Origin: Aureispira sp. CCB-E
Lineage (GTDB): Bacteria; Bacteroidota; Bacteroidia; Chitinophagales; Saprospiraceae
NCBI RefSeq assembly: GCF_031326345.1
Contig: NZ_CP133671.1
Span: 3,968,001 to 4,032,000, forward strand
Direction: 5' to 3'
DNA length: 64,000 nucleotides
The notes beneath the pieces are model-generated. The model was not told where the DNA came from and did not search any database. It saw nothing but the letters and a program-made list of their open reading frames with translations. Below, piece by piece: positions 52,801 through 60,968 of the stretch. How positions within the stretch are numbered: position 1 is the first letter of the stretch; every line of letters starts with the position of its first letter. The position numbers and the translations under genes were made by a program.

Positions 52801-53778
52801 ATGGTTAAAATTGGAGATATAGAATTAGGAGATTTTCCACTATTGTTGGCCCCAATGGAAGATGTTAGTGATCCCCCTTTTCGAGCGTTGTGCAAAAAAC
52901 AAGGCTGTGATATGATGTATTCTGAATTTATCTCAGTAGAGGGATTGATTCGAGATGCAACCAAAAGTGTTGAAAAATTAGATATCTTTGATTATGAGCG
53001 ACCAATAGGAATCCAAATATTTGGATCTAATATGGATTCGATGATTCGCGCAACAGAAATTGTAGAAGAAGCAAATCCCGAAGTAATAGACATCAATTTT
53101 GGTTGCCCTGTCAAAAAAGTTGTCTGTAAAATGGCTGGAGCAGGAATTCTTCAAGATATTCCTAGGATGGTTAAATTGACAGAAGCGGTTGTGAAAGCAA
53201 CGAATAAACCTGTCACAGTGAAAACACGTCTAGGGTGGGATGATAATACAATTTTTATAGAGGATGTTGCAGAGCGTTTGCAGGATGTCGGCATACAAGC
53301 TTTGTCTATTCATGGTCGGACTCGAAAACAAATGTACAAAGGAGAGGCAGATTGGACAAAAATTGGCAATATCAAAAGAAATCCAAGGGTTAAAATTCCT
53401 ATTTTTGGAAATGGGGATATCAACAGTCCCGAAAAAGCAGCTTTGTATAGAGATAAATATGGGGTAGATGGAATTATGATTGGACGTGCTGCTATTGGAT
53501 ATCCTTGGATATTTAGAGAAATTAAACATTATTTTAAAACAGGCGAACATTTGCCACCACCAACAATTCAAGAACGTGTTGCGGCAGCTAAAGAGCACTT
53601 GGAAAAGTCTGTGATTTGGAAAGGAGAAAAATTAGGAATTTTGGAAATGCGCCGACACTATACCAACTATTTTCGAGGATTAAAAGGAGTGAAAGCCTAC
53701 CGTGCTCAACTAGTACAAGCAGATGAGGCTGCTATGGTATTTGATTTATTGGATGAGGTAGAACAAGTATATTCTTAA
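52801..53778 (+). CDS. dusB: tRNA-dihydrouridine synthase
   Basis: An FMN enzyme that reduces uridine to dihydrouridine in tRNA. It has 325 residues: LLAPMEDVSDPPFRALCKKQGCDMMYSEF, INFGCPVKKVVCKMAGAGIL (catalytic Cys), VKTRLGW, IHGRTRKQMYKGEADW, IFGNGDI, GIMIGRAAIGYPWIF, then the helical tRNA-binding end MRRHYTNYFRGLKG. The DusB subtype is assigned by length and motif style. A large secreted-protein gene follows 70 bases later. Confidence 0.94.
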   Translation: MVKIGDIELGDFPLLLAPMEDVSDPPFRALCKKQGCDMMYSEFISVEGLIRDATKSVEKLDIFDYERPIGIQIFGSNMDSMIRATEIVEEANPEVIDINFGCPVKKVVCKMAGAGILQDIPRMVKLTEAVVKATNKPVTVKTRLGWDDNTIFIEDVAERLQDVGIQALSIHGRTRKQMYKGEADWTKIGNIKRNPRVKIPIFGNGDINSPEKAALYRDKYGVDGIMIGRAAIGYPWIFREIKHYFKTGEHLPPPTIQERVAAAKEHLEKSVIWKGEKLGILEMRRHYTNYFRGLKGVKAYRAQLVQADEAAMVFDLLDEVEQVYS

Positions 53779-53848
53779 TTTTTAAATATAGAATAATTTA
53801 GTATATTGTTTAGCAGTAGACTGAGAAGCACTAGAAGATCATTTCACT

Positions 53849-56116
53849 ATGAAGCAACTATTACACCTTTTACTATTGTCTCTTCCCTTTGTGTCAATAT
53901 TGGGACAGTCTCTTAATGCAAATTTTGAGTTCAAAAATCCTCAGCTTCAAAAAGATGTTTATCGTGCTGATTATGGGACAAAAGGTCTGTTGCTGACATT
54001 CGAGTATTTGTATACAAACACTAGTAGCCGTTTGACTTCTATTGTTCCTACTGTAACATTAGAAAAAAATGGAATGCAAGTTTATGCCAACGAAACAAAA
54101 ATATTGGTTCTGTCTCATAATGTGTGGTCAACAGCGCAGGTCTTTATTCCTTATCGGGGCATCAATCTACTCAATGGCTTTCATGAAGGACTACAATTAA
54201 ATATTACTTTAGAGAATTTGCTAGACTATGGAGGAACGTTGAGCATACAGCAACCGCTTCGGTATAAAGTAGAGATAAATCTCAAAGGTGCTGCTGTCAA
54301 AGAGCAATTGGTGCATTATGATGAGGGTTCTAATCCTAAAGAATGGCTCCCAGATGTGTATTATACCTTTACAACCAATGAAGGTTCAGAGCCTGTTTAT
54401 CGTTCAGAAGTACAACATAATCAATATTCAATAGCACCTAAAAAACTGTCTTTCTATGTTTTGGAAGGAGAACAGTTGACATGGTCTTTTTATGATAGAG
54501 ATGGTAGTAATGATTTGTTATTGGGAACTTATACGAAGCTAAATCCTAATGGTGAATACGTTGACAATGTTTACGGACAAATGTTTGGAAATATTAAAAA
54601 CTTAGAATTTGACTATGCGCAACGTGCACAAGCTCGGCAGTCCATTTCAATTTATAGCGATCCCAATTATTTGTATAGTAAAAAAGAAGGGGTTGCCATT
54701 ACGATCGAATATGATTTGGCAAAAGCTTACCAAGGTGAAAAAGCAACCATTCATCTAAATTGTTACGATAAAAATGGGATTCGTTTAGATGTGCCAGTGT
54801 TGTATCCTATAGAAGAAACACCCGCTGTAGATGCCAAGATAGATTTAAAGGTAAAGGGTAAGTTAAAATATTTTATTCCTTTTTATGTATGGAAAGAGGC
54901 TTGTAAAAATGTCGAATTTTATTTTGAATTGGATAATAAAGAGCAAATACAAGCTGCTCGCCATACGCTTTACAAGCCTATTCAGTTCGAGGATTGGGTG
55001 ATAGATGCTGGGATGAAAGTAGAGCATGATTATAAGTATCAAGGTGCCAAGGGAATTCAGCTTCAAGTATATTATGAATTGCTCAATGTCTATGATAACG
55101 CTCCATTGTATGTGAAGTTTTATCAAGCTAATGGCGATGCTTTGACTTTTCCAGTTTATCATATCATGGGGGATGATTTATCAGCAGTTATAAAAAAAGA
55201 GCATATCACAGAAAATCCTAGAATAGCAGATAAGTTGTTTTACTTTATCCCTTATGCTAGCTTAACAGATGAAATAATAGCTGTTCAAGTAGATTTAGTC
55301 CCTGACGTGGCGATGAATATTTTACAAAAGTTTACAGAACCATTGTCTAATCGTTCTCAAGGAACAGACGTGTCTTTAGAGTTGGTGAAAGCTGGAGAGC
55401 GATTTTGGTTGGAGAATTATGGACAGGTCATAGAGCTGAAGCTAGAAGTACCTACATTTTTTGTAAATAAAACGAAGTTAAAACTTGATATTCAGAAAAA
55501 TGGAACTTCTTCTCAAGCTTTTCTTTTGGATGGGATGTTGACACACGAAAAAGATGATTTTATATTGACAAGAGACAGTGGACGTGTCTATGTCGTTTTT
55601 TCGCATAGAAATATAGTAGGCGGAACTCGTTTGTCATTAAATGCAGTGGTGACAGATCTGGAGGGGAATATCGTCATGAGTAATGCAGTGGAGTGGAAAT
55701 GGCAGGCTCCTAATGAGTTATTTAACACAACGATTGAGGTTGCTCTGACAACCTGTAAGTTTGACCGAAAGATCATTCAAGATACTCTTTTGAACACAGA
55801 TTTTCCGTGGAATTATGTCGTTGAAGCAGGAGGTGCTGTTTTGGTGGAAGAGACGTTGTCAAAAAAAATGGGCGCCAAAGAATTAAAAGAACAATTTAAG
55901 CACAGAGTATTAGTTAATCGAGAAGATAACATTACGGTAAAAATTGTTGATACAAAAAGCAAAAAAGCCGTTGTGTTGTGGCATGGTGATTTGGGCAAAT
56001 GGGAACAAGATAACTTTAAATCAGAGGTTACTAATAAATTTCCCCTAAAGTTGATCAAAGTAGGGGCAAAAGTAGACAAAAACTATAAAGCACATAAGGA
56101 AAATGGCGCATTGTAG
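53849..56116 (+). CDS. Large secreted protein with repeated beta-sandwich-like units, unknown function
   Basis: A 755-residue protein with a signal peptide (MKQLLHLLLLSLPFVSILGQ). The mature part alternates beta-prone segments and looks modular. Each unit contains phrases like KGLLLTFEYLY, EGVAITIEYDLAKAYQGEKA and AKGIQLQVYYELLNVYDNAPL, followed by YVKFYQANG or LNCYDKNGIRL. I read this as at least three similar domains. No known family is recognised. It is probably periplasmic or surface-associated. Confidence 0.65.
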   Translation: MKQLLHLLLLSLPFVSILGQSLNANFEFKNPQLQKDVYRADYGTKGLLLTFEYLYTNTSSRLTSIVPTVTLEKNGMQVYANETKILVLSHNVWSTAQVFIPYRGINLLNGFHEGLQLNITLENLLDYGGTLSIQQPLRYKVEINLKGAAVKEQLVHYDEGSNPKEWLPDVYYTFTTNEGSEPVYRSEVQHNQYSIAPKKLSFYVLEGEQLTWSFYDRDGSNDLLLGTYTKLNPNGEYVDNVYGQMFGNIKNLEFDYAQRAQARQSISIYSDPNYLYSKKEGVAITIEYDLAKAYQGEKATIHLNCYDKNGIRLDVPVLYPIEETPAVDAKIDLKVKGKLKYFIPFYVWKEACKNVEFYFELDNKEQIQAARHTLYKPIQFEDWVIDAGMKVEHDYKYQGAKGIQLQVYYELLNVYDNAPLYVKFYQANGDALTFPVYHIMGDDLSAVIKKEHITENPRIADKLFYFIPYASLTDEIIAVQVDLVPDVAMNILQKFTEPLSNRSQGTDVSLELVKAGERFWLENYGQVIELKLEVPTFFVNKTKLKLDIQKNGTSSQAFLLDGMLTHEKDDFILTRDSGRVYVVFSHRNIVGGTRLSLNAVVTDLEGNIVMSNAVEWKWQAPNELFNTTIEVALTTCKFDRKIIQDTLLNTDFPWNYVVEAGGAVLVEETLSKKMGAKELKEQFKHRVLVNREDNITVKIVDTKSKKAVVLWHGDLGKWEQDNFKSEVTNKFPLKLIKVGAKVDKNYKAHKENGAL

Positions 56117-56233
56117 TGCTTAGGTATTAATGATTTTGACATTGCTTTTTTTGCTACCTCTTACTTATTCAGTATAAAAAACAGACAATTTTTTATTCAA
56201 AACTTGCTTTTATAGTTTCGATGGCTTATAATT

Positions 56234-56265
56234 GTGACTATGTAGTCATGTGACTATATAGTCAC
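56234..56265. promoter_or_regulatory. Tandem palindromic operator for the TetR/ABC operon
   Basis: Two adjacent 16-bp palindromes. GTGACTATGTAGTCAT (56234-56249) is nearly perfect. GTGACTATATAGTCAC (56250-56265) is a perfect palindrome. They end 21 bases before the TetR start, which is where a self-regulating TetR repressor would bind. Confidence 0.8.
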
Positions 56266-56286
56266 TTATATTTAAATGTATAAATA

Positions 56287-56952
56287 ATGCCAAAACCAAC
56301 ATTTGAAAAATTGCCTTTAGATAAACGGGAAGCTTTTATAAAAGGATTTTTAGAAGAATTTGCTGCCAAAAATTACGACAAAGCGTCAGTTTCAGTTGTG
56401 GTCAAAAAGCTAAATATAGCCAAAGGTTCGGTTTATCAATACTTTGAAAACAAACTTGATTTGTACCTCTATTTAAAATCTCGTTGTGAAGAAACAAAAA
56501 TGCATTATGTCTTGGGAATTAGACGAGCAGATTATCCTACATTTTGGGATTATTATAGAGCACAATACAAAGCAGGAATTCAATTTGATTTAGAACATCC
56601 ACTAGAGAGTCGTTTCTTATATAGAATAGGAGAGAAAGAAACTTCTGAAGCTCTTCAGGATTATATGAAAGAATGGAAGCATCAAGCGATTCAGGCGTAT
56701 ATTAATGTTATTCAAGCAGAAGTTGATTTGGGACATTTCAGAAAAGATATTTCAGCAGAAGCAATGACTTACTTTTTGGTGTCGGTAAGCATGGGGACTG
56801 GTGATGTATTAAGGGATCGTTACCACATCGATTTCGATGGAAATATAAAGGATGGAAAACCTGTTTTTGCTTTGGACAAAGCAGCTTTGATGGAAGCTGT
56901 AGATGAGCAAATTGCTCTGTTAAAAGGGGCTTTAAACGCTAAAAATAATTGA
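56287..56952 (+). CDS. TetR/AcrR-family repressor of the ABC exporter operon
   Basis: A 221-residue regulator. The N-terminal helix-turn-helix reads YDKASVSVVVKKLNIAKGSVYQYFENKLDLYLYL. The C-terminal part is a helical ligand pocket. It is first in a run with an ABC ATPase and two membrane proteins. Two tandem palindromes just upstream make self-repression and control of the exporter very likely. The ligand is unknown. Confidence 0.93.
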   Translation: MPKPTFEKLPLDKREAFIKGFLEEFAAKNYDKASVSVVVKKLNIAKGSVYQYFENKLDLYLYLKSRCEETKMHYVLGIRRADYPTFWDYYRAQYKAGIQFDLEHPLESRFLYRIGEKETSEALQDYMKEWKHQAIQAYINVIQAEVDLGHFRKDISAEAMTYFLVSVSMGTGDVLRDRYHIDFDGNIKDGKPVFALDKAALMEAVDEQIALLKGALNAKNN

Positions 56953-56954
56953 AT

Positions 56955-57806
56955 ATGATAGCAGTAGAAAAACTTAGTTATAGTTACAAAGGAGCCAAGA
57001 GCTTTGCTTTGGATAACCTTAATTTTTCCATCGAGAGTGGAGAAATATTTGGTTTTTTAGGACCATCTGGTGCAGGAAAAAGTACGACTCAAAAGATTTT
57101 GTACAAAATCTTGACCGACTATCAAGGAGAGGTCTTAATAGATGGTGTATCTTTGGATACTTTGGGTAAAGACTATTATACTAGGATTGGTGTGGGGTTT
57201 GAACTGCCCAATCATTACATGAAATTGACCGCTAGAGAGAACTTAACCTTGTTCGGCTCTTTTTACCCAGAAGAAAAGCTACAAAAGTTGGAAACATTAT
57301 TTGAAGCGGTTGGGATGGAAGAACATATCGACAAAAGAGTAGAGGATTATTCGAAAGGAATGAAAATGCGGTTAAATTTTATTCGGTCGATTATGCACAA
57401 TCCTGATATTATCTTTTTTGACGAACCAACTTCAGGTTTAGACCCCATCAATGCACACAAAGTTAAAGAGCAAATAAAAAATCTAAAAGCGCAAGGAAAG
57501 ACGATTTTTATTACTACTCATGATATGACGACGGCCGATGAATTGTGCGATCGAGTCTCCTTTATTGTTGATGGAAAAATTGTTTTGACAGATACGCCTT
57601 CTAATTTAAAGCACATTCACGGTAAAGAATGTATTCAAGTAACGATGAATAATTGGGAAAAGACAGAGTTTCCTGTGAAAAATATTGGGCACAATCAAAT
57701 GTTTTTGGAGTTGATAAAAAGAGAAGATCTAATGAAAATAGAAACTTTAGAAGCTACTCTAGAGGAAGTATTTATTAAAGTAACGGGTACCAGTTTAAAA
57801 ATCTAG
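56955..57806 (+). CDS. ABC transporter ATP-binding protein
   Basis: A 283-residue ATPase. Walker A is GPSGAGKST (36-44), the Q-loop region is GVGFELPNHYMKLTARENL, the signature is YSKGMKMRL (a variant of LSGGQ), Walker B is IIFFDEPTSGLDP and the H-loop is TTHDM. A TTG at 56949 overlaps the upstream stop and is in frame, but the ATG at 56955 gives the normal N-terminus MIAVEKLSYSY, so I prefer it. It forms an exporter with the two following membrane proteins. Confidence 0.93.
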   Translation: MIAVEKLSYSYKGAKSFALDNLNFSIESGEIFGFLGPSGAGKSTTQKILYKILTDYQGEVLIDGVSLDTLGKDYYTRIGVGFELPNHYMKLTARENLTLFGSFYPEEKLQKLETLFEAVGMEEHIDKRVEDYSKGMKMRLNFIRSIMHNPDIIFFDEPTSGLDPINAHKVKEQIKNLKAQGKTIFITTHDMTTADELCDRVSFIVDGKIVLTDTPSNLKHIHGKECIQVTMNNWEKTEFPVKNIGHNQMFLELIKREDLMKIETLEATLEEVFIKVTGTSLKI

Positions 57807-57810
57807 AGAC

Positions 57811-58515
57811 ATGGACAACTTAAAACATTTGGCGGAGCAGTTAAAGTGGCAGTTTGTTATCTTACAGCGCAACAATTTGATCAATATAAGTGTCGGTGTA
57901 ACAGTTCTATATGCCATCATTTTCTATATTTTTAAGGATTTTGCTTATATGGAAAAAGCATTAACATTGCTAGTTTATAACGACCCTAGTTTAATTGGGT
58001 TACTATTTTTTGGTTTGGCTGTTATTTTGGAAAAAAACCAGCAAGTATTGCCTGCTTTTTTGGTTACACCAATGAGTATTCACCATTATTTATTGTCAAG
58101 AACAATTGCTCTAACAATAATCGGTTGGTTTTGTGCTTTGGGAATGGTCGTTGCCGCTTTGGGCTTTTCATTTAACTGGTTGCACTGCTCAATGGGAGTA
58201 ATTGGTATTTGTTTTATTTTTAGCTTGGCGGGTGTATTTTTAATTAGTTATACAAGTGAGTTTTTAAACTATATGCTGTTGTCTATTCCTGTTATGATGC
58301 TGTTAAGTTTACCTTTGTTAAATTATTACCATCTAACCGATATAGCTTGGTTCAAGCTGATTCCAACACAAGGAGCAACAGATTTGCTAATAAGTTCGTA
58401 TGAAAGCCCCTTGGCGACTGGTGAATTGCTGTTCGCTTATGGTTCTACGATTTTTTGGATAGTTGTTCTTTACTGGGGAGCATTTAAGGTATTTTATAAA
58501 TCTGTTCGGACTTAA
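57811..58515 (+). CDS. ABC transporter membrane subunit 1
   Basis: A 234-residue membrane protein with about six hydrophobic segments (first near 24-42, others around 60-75, 85-115, 125-150, 155-180 and 205-225). It starts 4 bases after the ATPase stop, and the overall shape fits ABC-2-type permeases. Sequence similarity is low, as usual for these subunits. The exported substrate is unknown. Confidence 0.82.
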   Translation: MDNLKHLAEQLKWQFVILQRNNLINISVGVTVLYAIIFYIFKDFAYMEKALTLLVYNDPSLIGLLFFGLAVILEKNQQVLPAFLVTPMSIHHYLLSRTIALTIIGWFCALGMVVAALGFSFNWLHCSMGVIGICFIFSLAGVFLISYTSEFLNYMLLSIPVMMLLSLPLLNYYHLTDIAWFKLIPTQGATDLLISSYESPLATGELLFAYGSTIFWIVVLYWGAFKVFYKSVRT

Positions 58516-58548
58516 TTAAAGGGCAATCGCCTATTAAACAAAACGATT

Positions 58549-59256
58549 ATGAGACAATTTTTAACCACCGCAGTCAACGATTTTAGGCTTATATTTAGAG
58601 ATGCCTCTTTAAGAGTTTTCTTAGTAATGCCTATTTTAATTTTATTAGTTGTCTGCTTTTTGTGCCCTTATTTGAAAGAAACGTATCCCGAAATAAGTGA
58701 TTATGTTGTGTATATCGTCATCATGTCTTGCACCCAAGCATCAACAATGTATGGATTTATATATAGCGTTGTGTTTTTGGATGAAAGGGATACTGAAGTA
58801 GCGAAAATGTATGGCATCTTACCCATCTCTAAAAATGGCTTTTTACTTACCCGATTATTAGCACCGTATTTATTATCTACGATTACAACATTCATTATTT
58901 TAATTCTACAGCCTTTATACAGCCTAAATCCTTTGGGAACTTTTTTATTTGCTGCTTTATTTGGCTTGTTGGCTCCTGTGCTGGCCTTGTCTGTAGCGGG
59001 ATTGGCAAACAACAAAATAGAAGGTATGACTTGGTTCAAAGGACTTAATTTAGTGGTTAGTTTGCCCTTAGCAGCCTTTTTTGTGCCAGATTATAAATAT
59101 GCTTTTTCTTTTATTCCTACATTTTGGGCTTATACAGGAATGTATGAGCTAATCATCGAAGGAAGCTATATGTTGTTTTTAATCGTAGGATTCACATTTA
59201 CATCAATTACTTTAGGAGCTCTGATGCGTTTTTTTATAAAACGACATTTTACTTAG
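58549..59256 (+). CDS. ABC transporter membrane subunit 2
   Basis: A 235-residue membrane protein with about six hydrophobic segments, starting MRQFLTTAVNDFRLIFRDASLRVFLVMPILILLVV. It contains the ABC-2-like motif VFLDERDTEVAKMYGILPISKNGFLLTRLLAPYLL. It follows subunit 1 by 33 bases. The two membrane proteins probably form the pore together with the shared ATPase. Confidence 0.84.
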   Translation: MRQFLTTAVNDFRLIFRDASLRVFLVMPILILLVVCFLCPYLKETYPEISDYVVYIVIMSCTQASTMYGFIYSVVFLDERDTEVAKMYGILPISKNGFLLTRLLAPYLLSTITTFIILILQPLYSLNPLGTFLFAALFGLLAPVLALSVAGLANNKIEGMTWFKGLNLVVSLPLAAFFVPDYKYAFSFIPTFWAYTGMYELIIEGSYMLFLIVGFTFTSITLGALMRFFIKRHFT

Positions 59257-59313
59257 AAGTAGTTTATTTTTTCATATATTGCAACCGTTAAAATACAAAA
59301 ATATAGATGATAT

Positions 59314-59772
59314 ATGAAATTATTAAAGGCTATTGAGGAATTGGAATCCTATGTAGATAAAGCATCTTTGGTTAATGAAAAAATTTCCAAGTCTACTATT
59401 GGATGGCAAATAGGACATATGTTAAAAGTGATCTATGGAGTCGCAAAGACAGTTGAAAAATCCGATCCCAAGAAGTATAAGCGAAAGTTCAATCTTACAC
59501 GCACAATTATCTTTTTGACCAATAAAATACCAAGAGGAAAGGGAAAGTCTCCTAAGACCGTTCGCCCGAAAGAAGAAGAAATGACTAAGGAAGCTTTGCT
59601 GAATTTGACAAAAGAATGCAAAGAAGCTTTAAGGTCGATGCAAAATGTGGCTCCTAATGCGTATTTTGATCATCCTTATTTTGGTCTATTGAATAAAAAT
59701 CAAGCGTTTCGTTTCTTGGAAATTCATACAGAACATCACTTAAAAATTATTCGAGATATTACACGTTCGTAA
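59314..59772 (+). CDS. DinB-like protein (DUF1569)
   Basis: A 152-residue helical protein: STIGWQIGHMLKVIYGVAKT (His on helix 2), a basic loop RGKGKSPKTVRPKEEEM, and FDHPYFGLLNKNQAFRFLEIHTEHHLKIIRDI (the C-terminal HTEHH metal-type motif). It belongs to the DUF1569/DinB superfamily. It is the second DinB-like protein in the window. It follows the exporter genes by 57 bases. Confidence 0.85.
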   Translation: MKLLKAIEELESYVDKASLVNEKISKSTIGWQIGHMLKVIYGVAKTVEKSDPKKYKRKFNLTRTIIFLTNKIPRGKGKSPKTVRPKEEEMTKEALLNLTKECKEALRSMQNVAPNAYFDHPYFGLLNKNQAFRFLEIHTEHHLKIIRDITRS

Positions 59773-59801
59773 ATATTAGACAACTATTAACTTTCCAGTC
59801 G

Positions 59802-60620
59802 TTATTGTGCTCTCCAGTAGCGACTGCGATAGCGACTTCTAGGTTGGTAAAACATACTATCAGATTGTAATCTATAGGTTAGACCAATGTTCAAGCCAAC
59901 CATTAAACCGTGTGTGTGACGGCGAACCAAAATGTAATCATTGGGTGTCACTGCACGAAAATCAGAAGGAAAATACCGAGGGGCACTTTCGCCTTCTAAA
60001 TTGGTTAAAGAACTTTCAAAATGTGCTAAAATAAGCAAATCAAACAACTCACTAAGTTGAATTTTGGCCCCCAAATCAATAGATGCCCCAAAAACAAAAT
60101 TATTGAAAATGTTTAAGGGCTGTTCGGTGCTGCCGTATTGATCCCTATAATCTATTTTTTTATCCGAACGCCCTGAATTGAAAGGATATTTAGTTCGTCC
60201 TCTTGCCGTTATTAAAGCATCTAAATGTGGTCCCAAGCGCATGAAAAACTGAACAGGAGCATTAGGTGAGCTGCTAATTCTAAACAGGAGAGGAAGTCTA
60301 ATGTAAGTTAAGGCTCTAAAGCTAGTTTCTTGCAATATTTTTAACTGCTTAGCAGTAGTCGTTTGGACGTAGTTTTGTTGTAAATAAGTAAACCCCAATC
60401 CTGTTGCAATGCCTAGGGTTTTACTAAAATTATGACCAACTGTTACCAAACTAGTGTTTCCAATACTAGTTCTAGAAAGTATAGAGGCTTCTTGTTGATC
60501 ATTTTGATTGAGTATAAATGAAAAATTGATGCTATTGTTAATAGTTAGCTCTAAACCTTTTTGAGAAAATGAAAAAAAAGGGTAGCTAAAAGCACAAATG
60601 ACTAAAAATAAAATACGCAT
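59802..60620 (-). CDS. Outer-membrane beta-barrel protein (PorT-like)
   Basis: A 272-residue protein with a signal peptide (MRILFLVICAFSYPFFSFSQ). Alternating hydrophobic strands end with aromatic residues (ITNN..., LGIATGLGFTYLQQNYV, YIRLPLLFRIS, FFMRLGPHLDALI, GASIDLGAKIQL, LMVGLNIGLTYRL), as in PorT-family barrels. The C-terminus has a basic tail (YRSRYWRAQ). Its role is unknown, probably in the outer membrane. Confidence 0.82.
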   Translation of the reverse strand: MRILFLVICAFSYPFFSFSQKGLELTINNSINFSFILNQNDQQEASILSRTSIGNTSLVTVGHNFSKTLGIATGLGFTYLQQNYVQTTTAKQLKILQETSFRALTYIRLPLLFRISSSPNAPVQFFMRLGPHLDALITARGRTKYPFNSGRSDKKIDYRDQYGSTEQPLNIFNNFVFGASIDLGAKIQLSELFDLLILAHFESSLTNLEGESAPRYFPSDFRAVTPNDYILVRRHTHGLMVGLNIGLTYRLQSDSMFYQPRSRYRSRYWRAQ

Positions 60621-60860
60621 AAGCAGGACGTTTGGTGTGAAATTACTTTGTAGTTTTTTTTTATTCTTATGAGAAAAATCAAAAATCCACGAAGCATCAG
60701 TGTAAAATAGTAGCTGTTTTATGCTTCAATTATTAGAAGATAAAACTCGGTACCTGCTCTCTCAATTTATGTTATTCTGAAGAGAATAGTATACCTACCT
60801 TACTATAATAAACGAATCCTACTCTATAGGCAAGTTCAAAAAAATCAATTTATCAAAATA
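60621..60860. other. Intergenic region between pfaD terminator and the barrel gene
   Basis: About 240 bases (part of a 348-base gap). No ORF or RNA gene is credible. A family A-like fragment CCACGAAG is near 60689. Confidence 0.4.
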
Positions 60861-60942
60861 AAAAGGGTTGTTTTTTTTTGTGAAAGGCTTGATAACAAGG
60901 TGTTAAAGCCTGTGAATTCCCAAAAAAAATAACCCTTTTGCT
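60858..60942 (-). terminator. Long hairpin after pfaD (probable terminator)
   Basis: AAAAGGGTTGTTTTTTTTTG (from 60861) pairs with CAAAAAAAATAACCCTTTT (ending 60939). An inner stem AGGCTT/AAGCCT sits in the loop. Read on the minus strand the stem ends in CCCTTTTTATTTTG, a T-tract. It lies 30 bases past the pfaD stop. Confidence 0.75.
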
Positions 60943-60968
60943 TAAAAGATATTATAATTGGACTAGTA

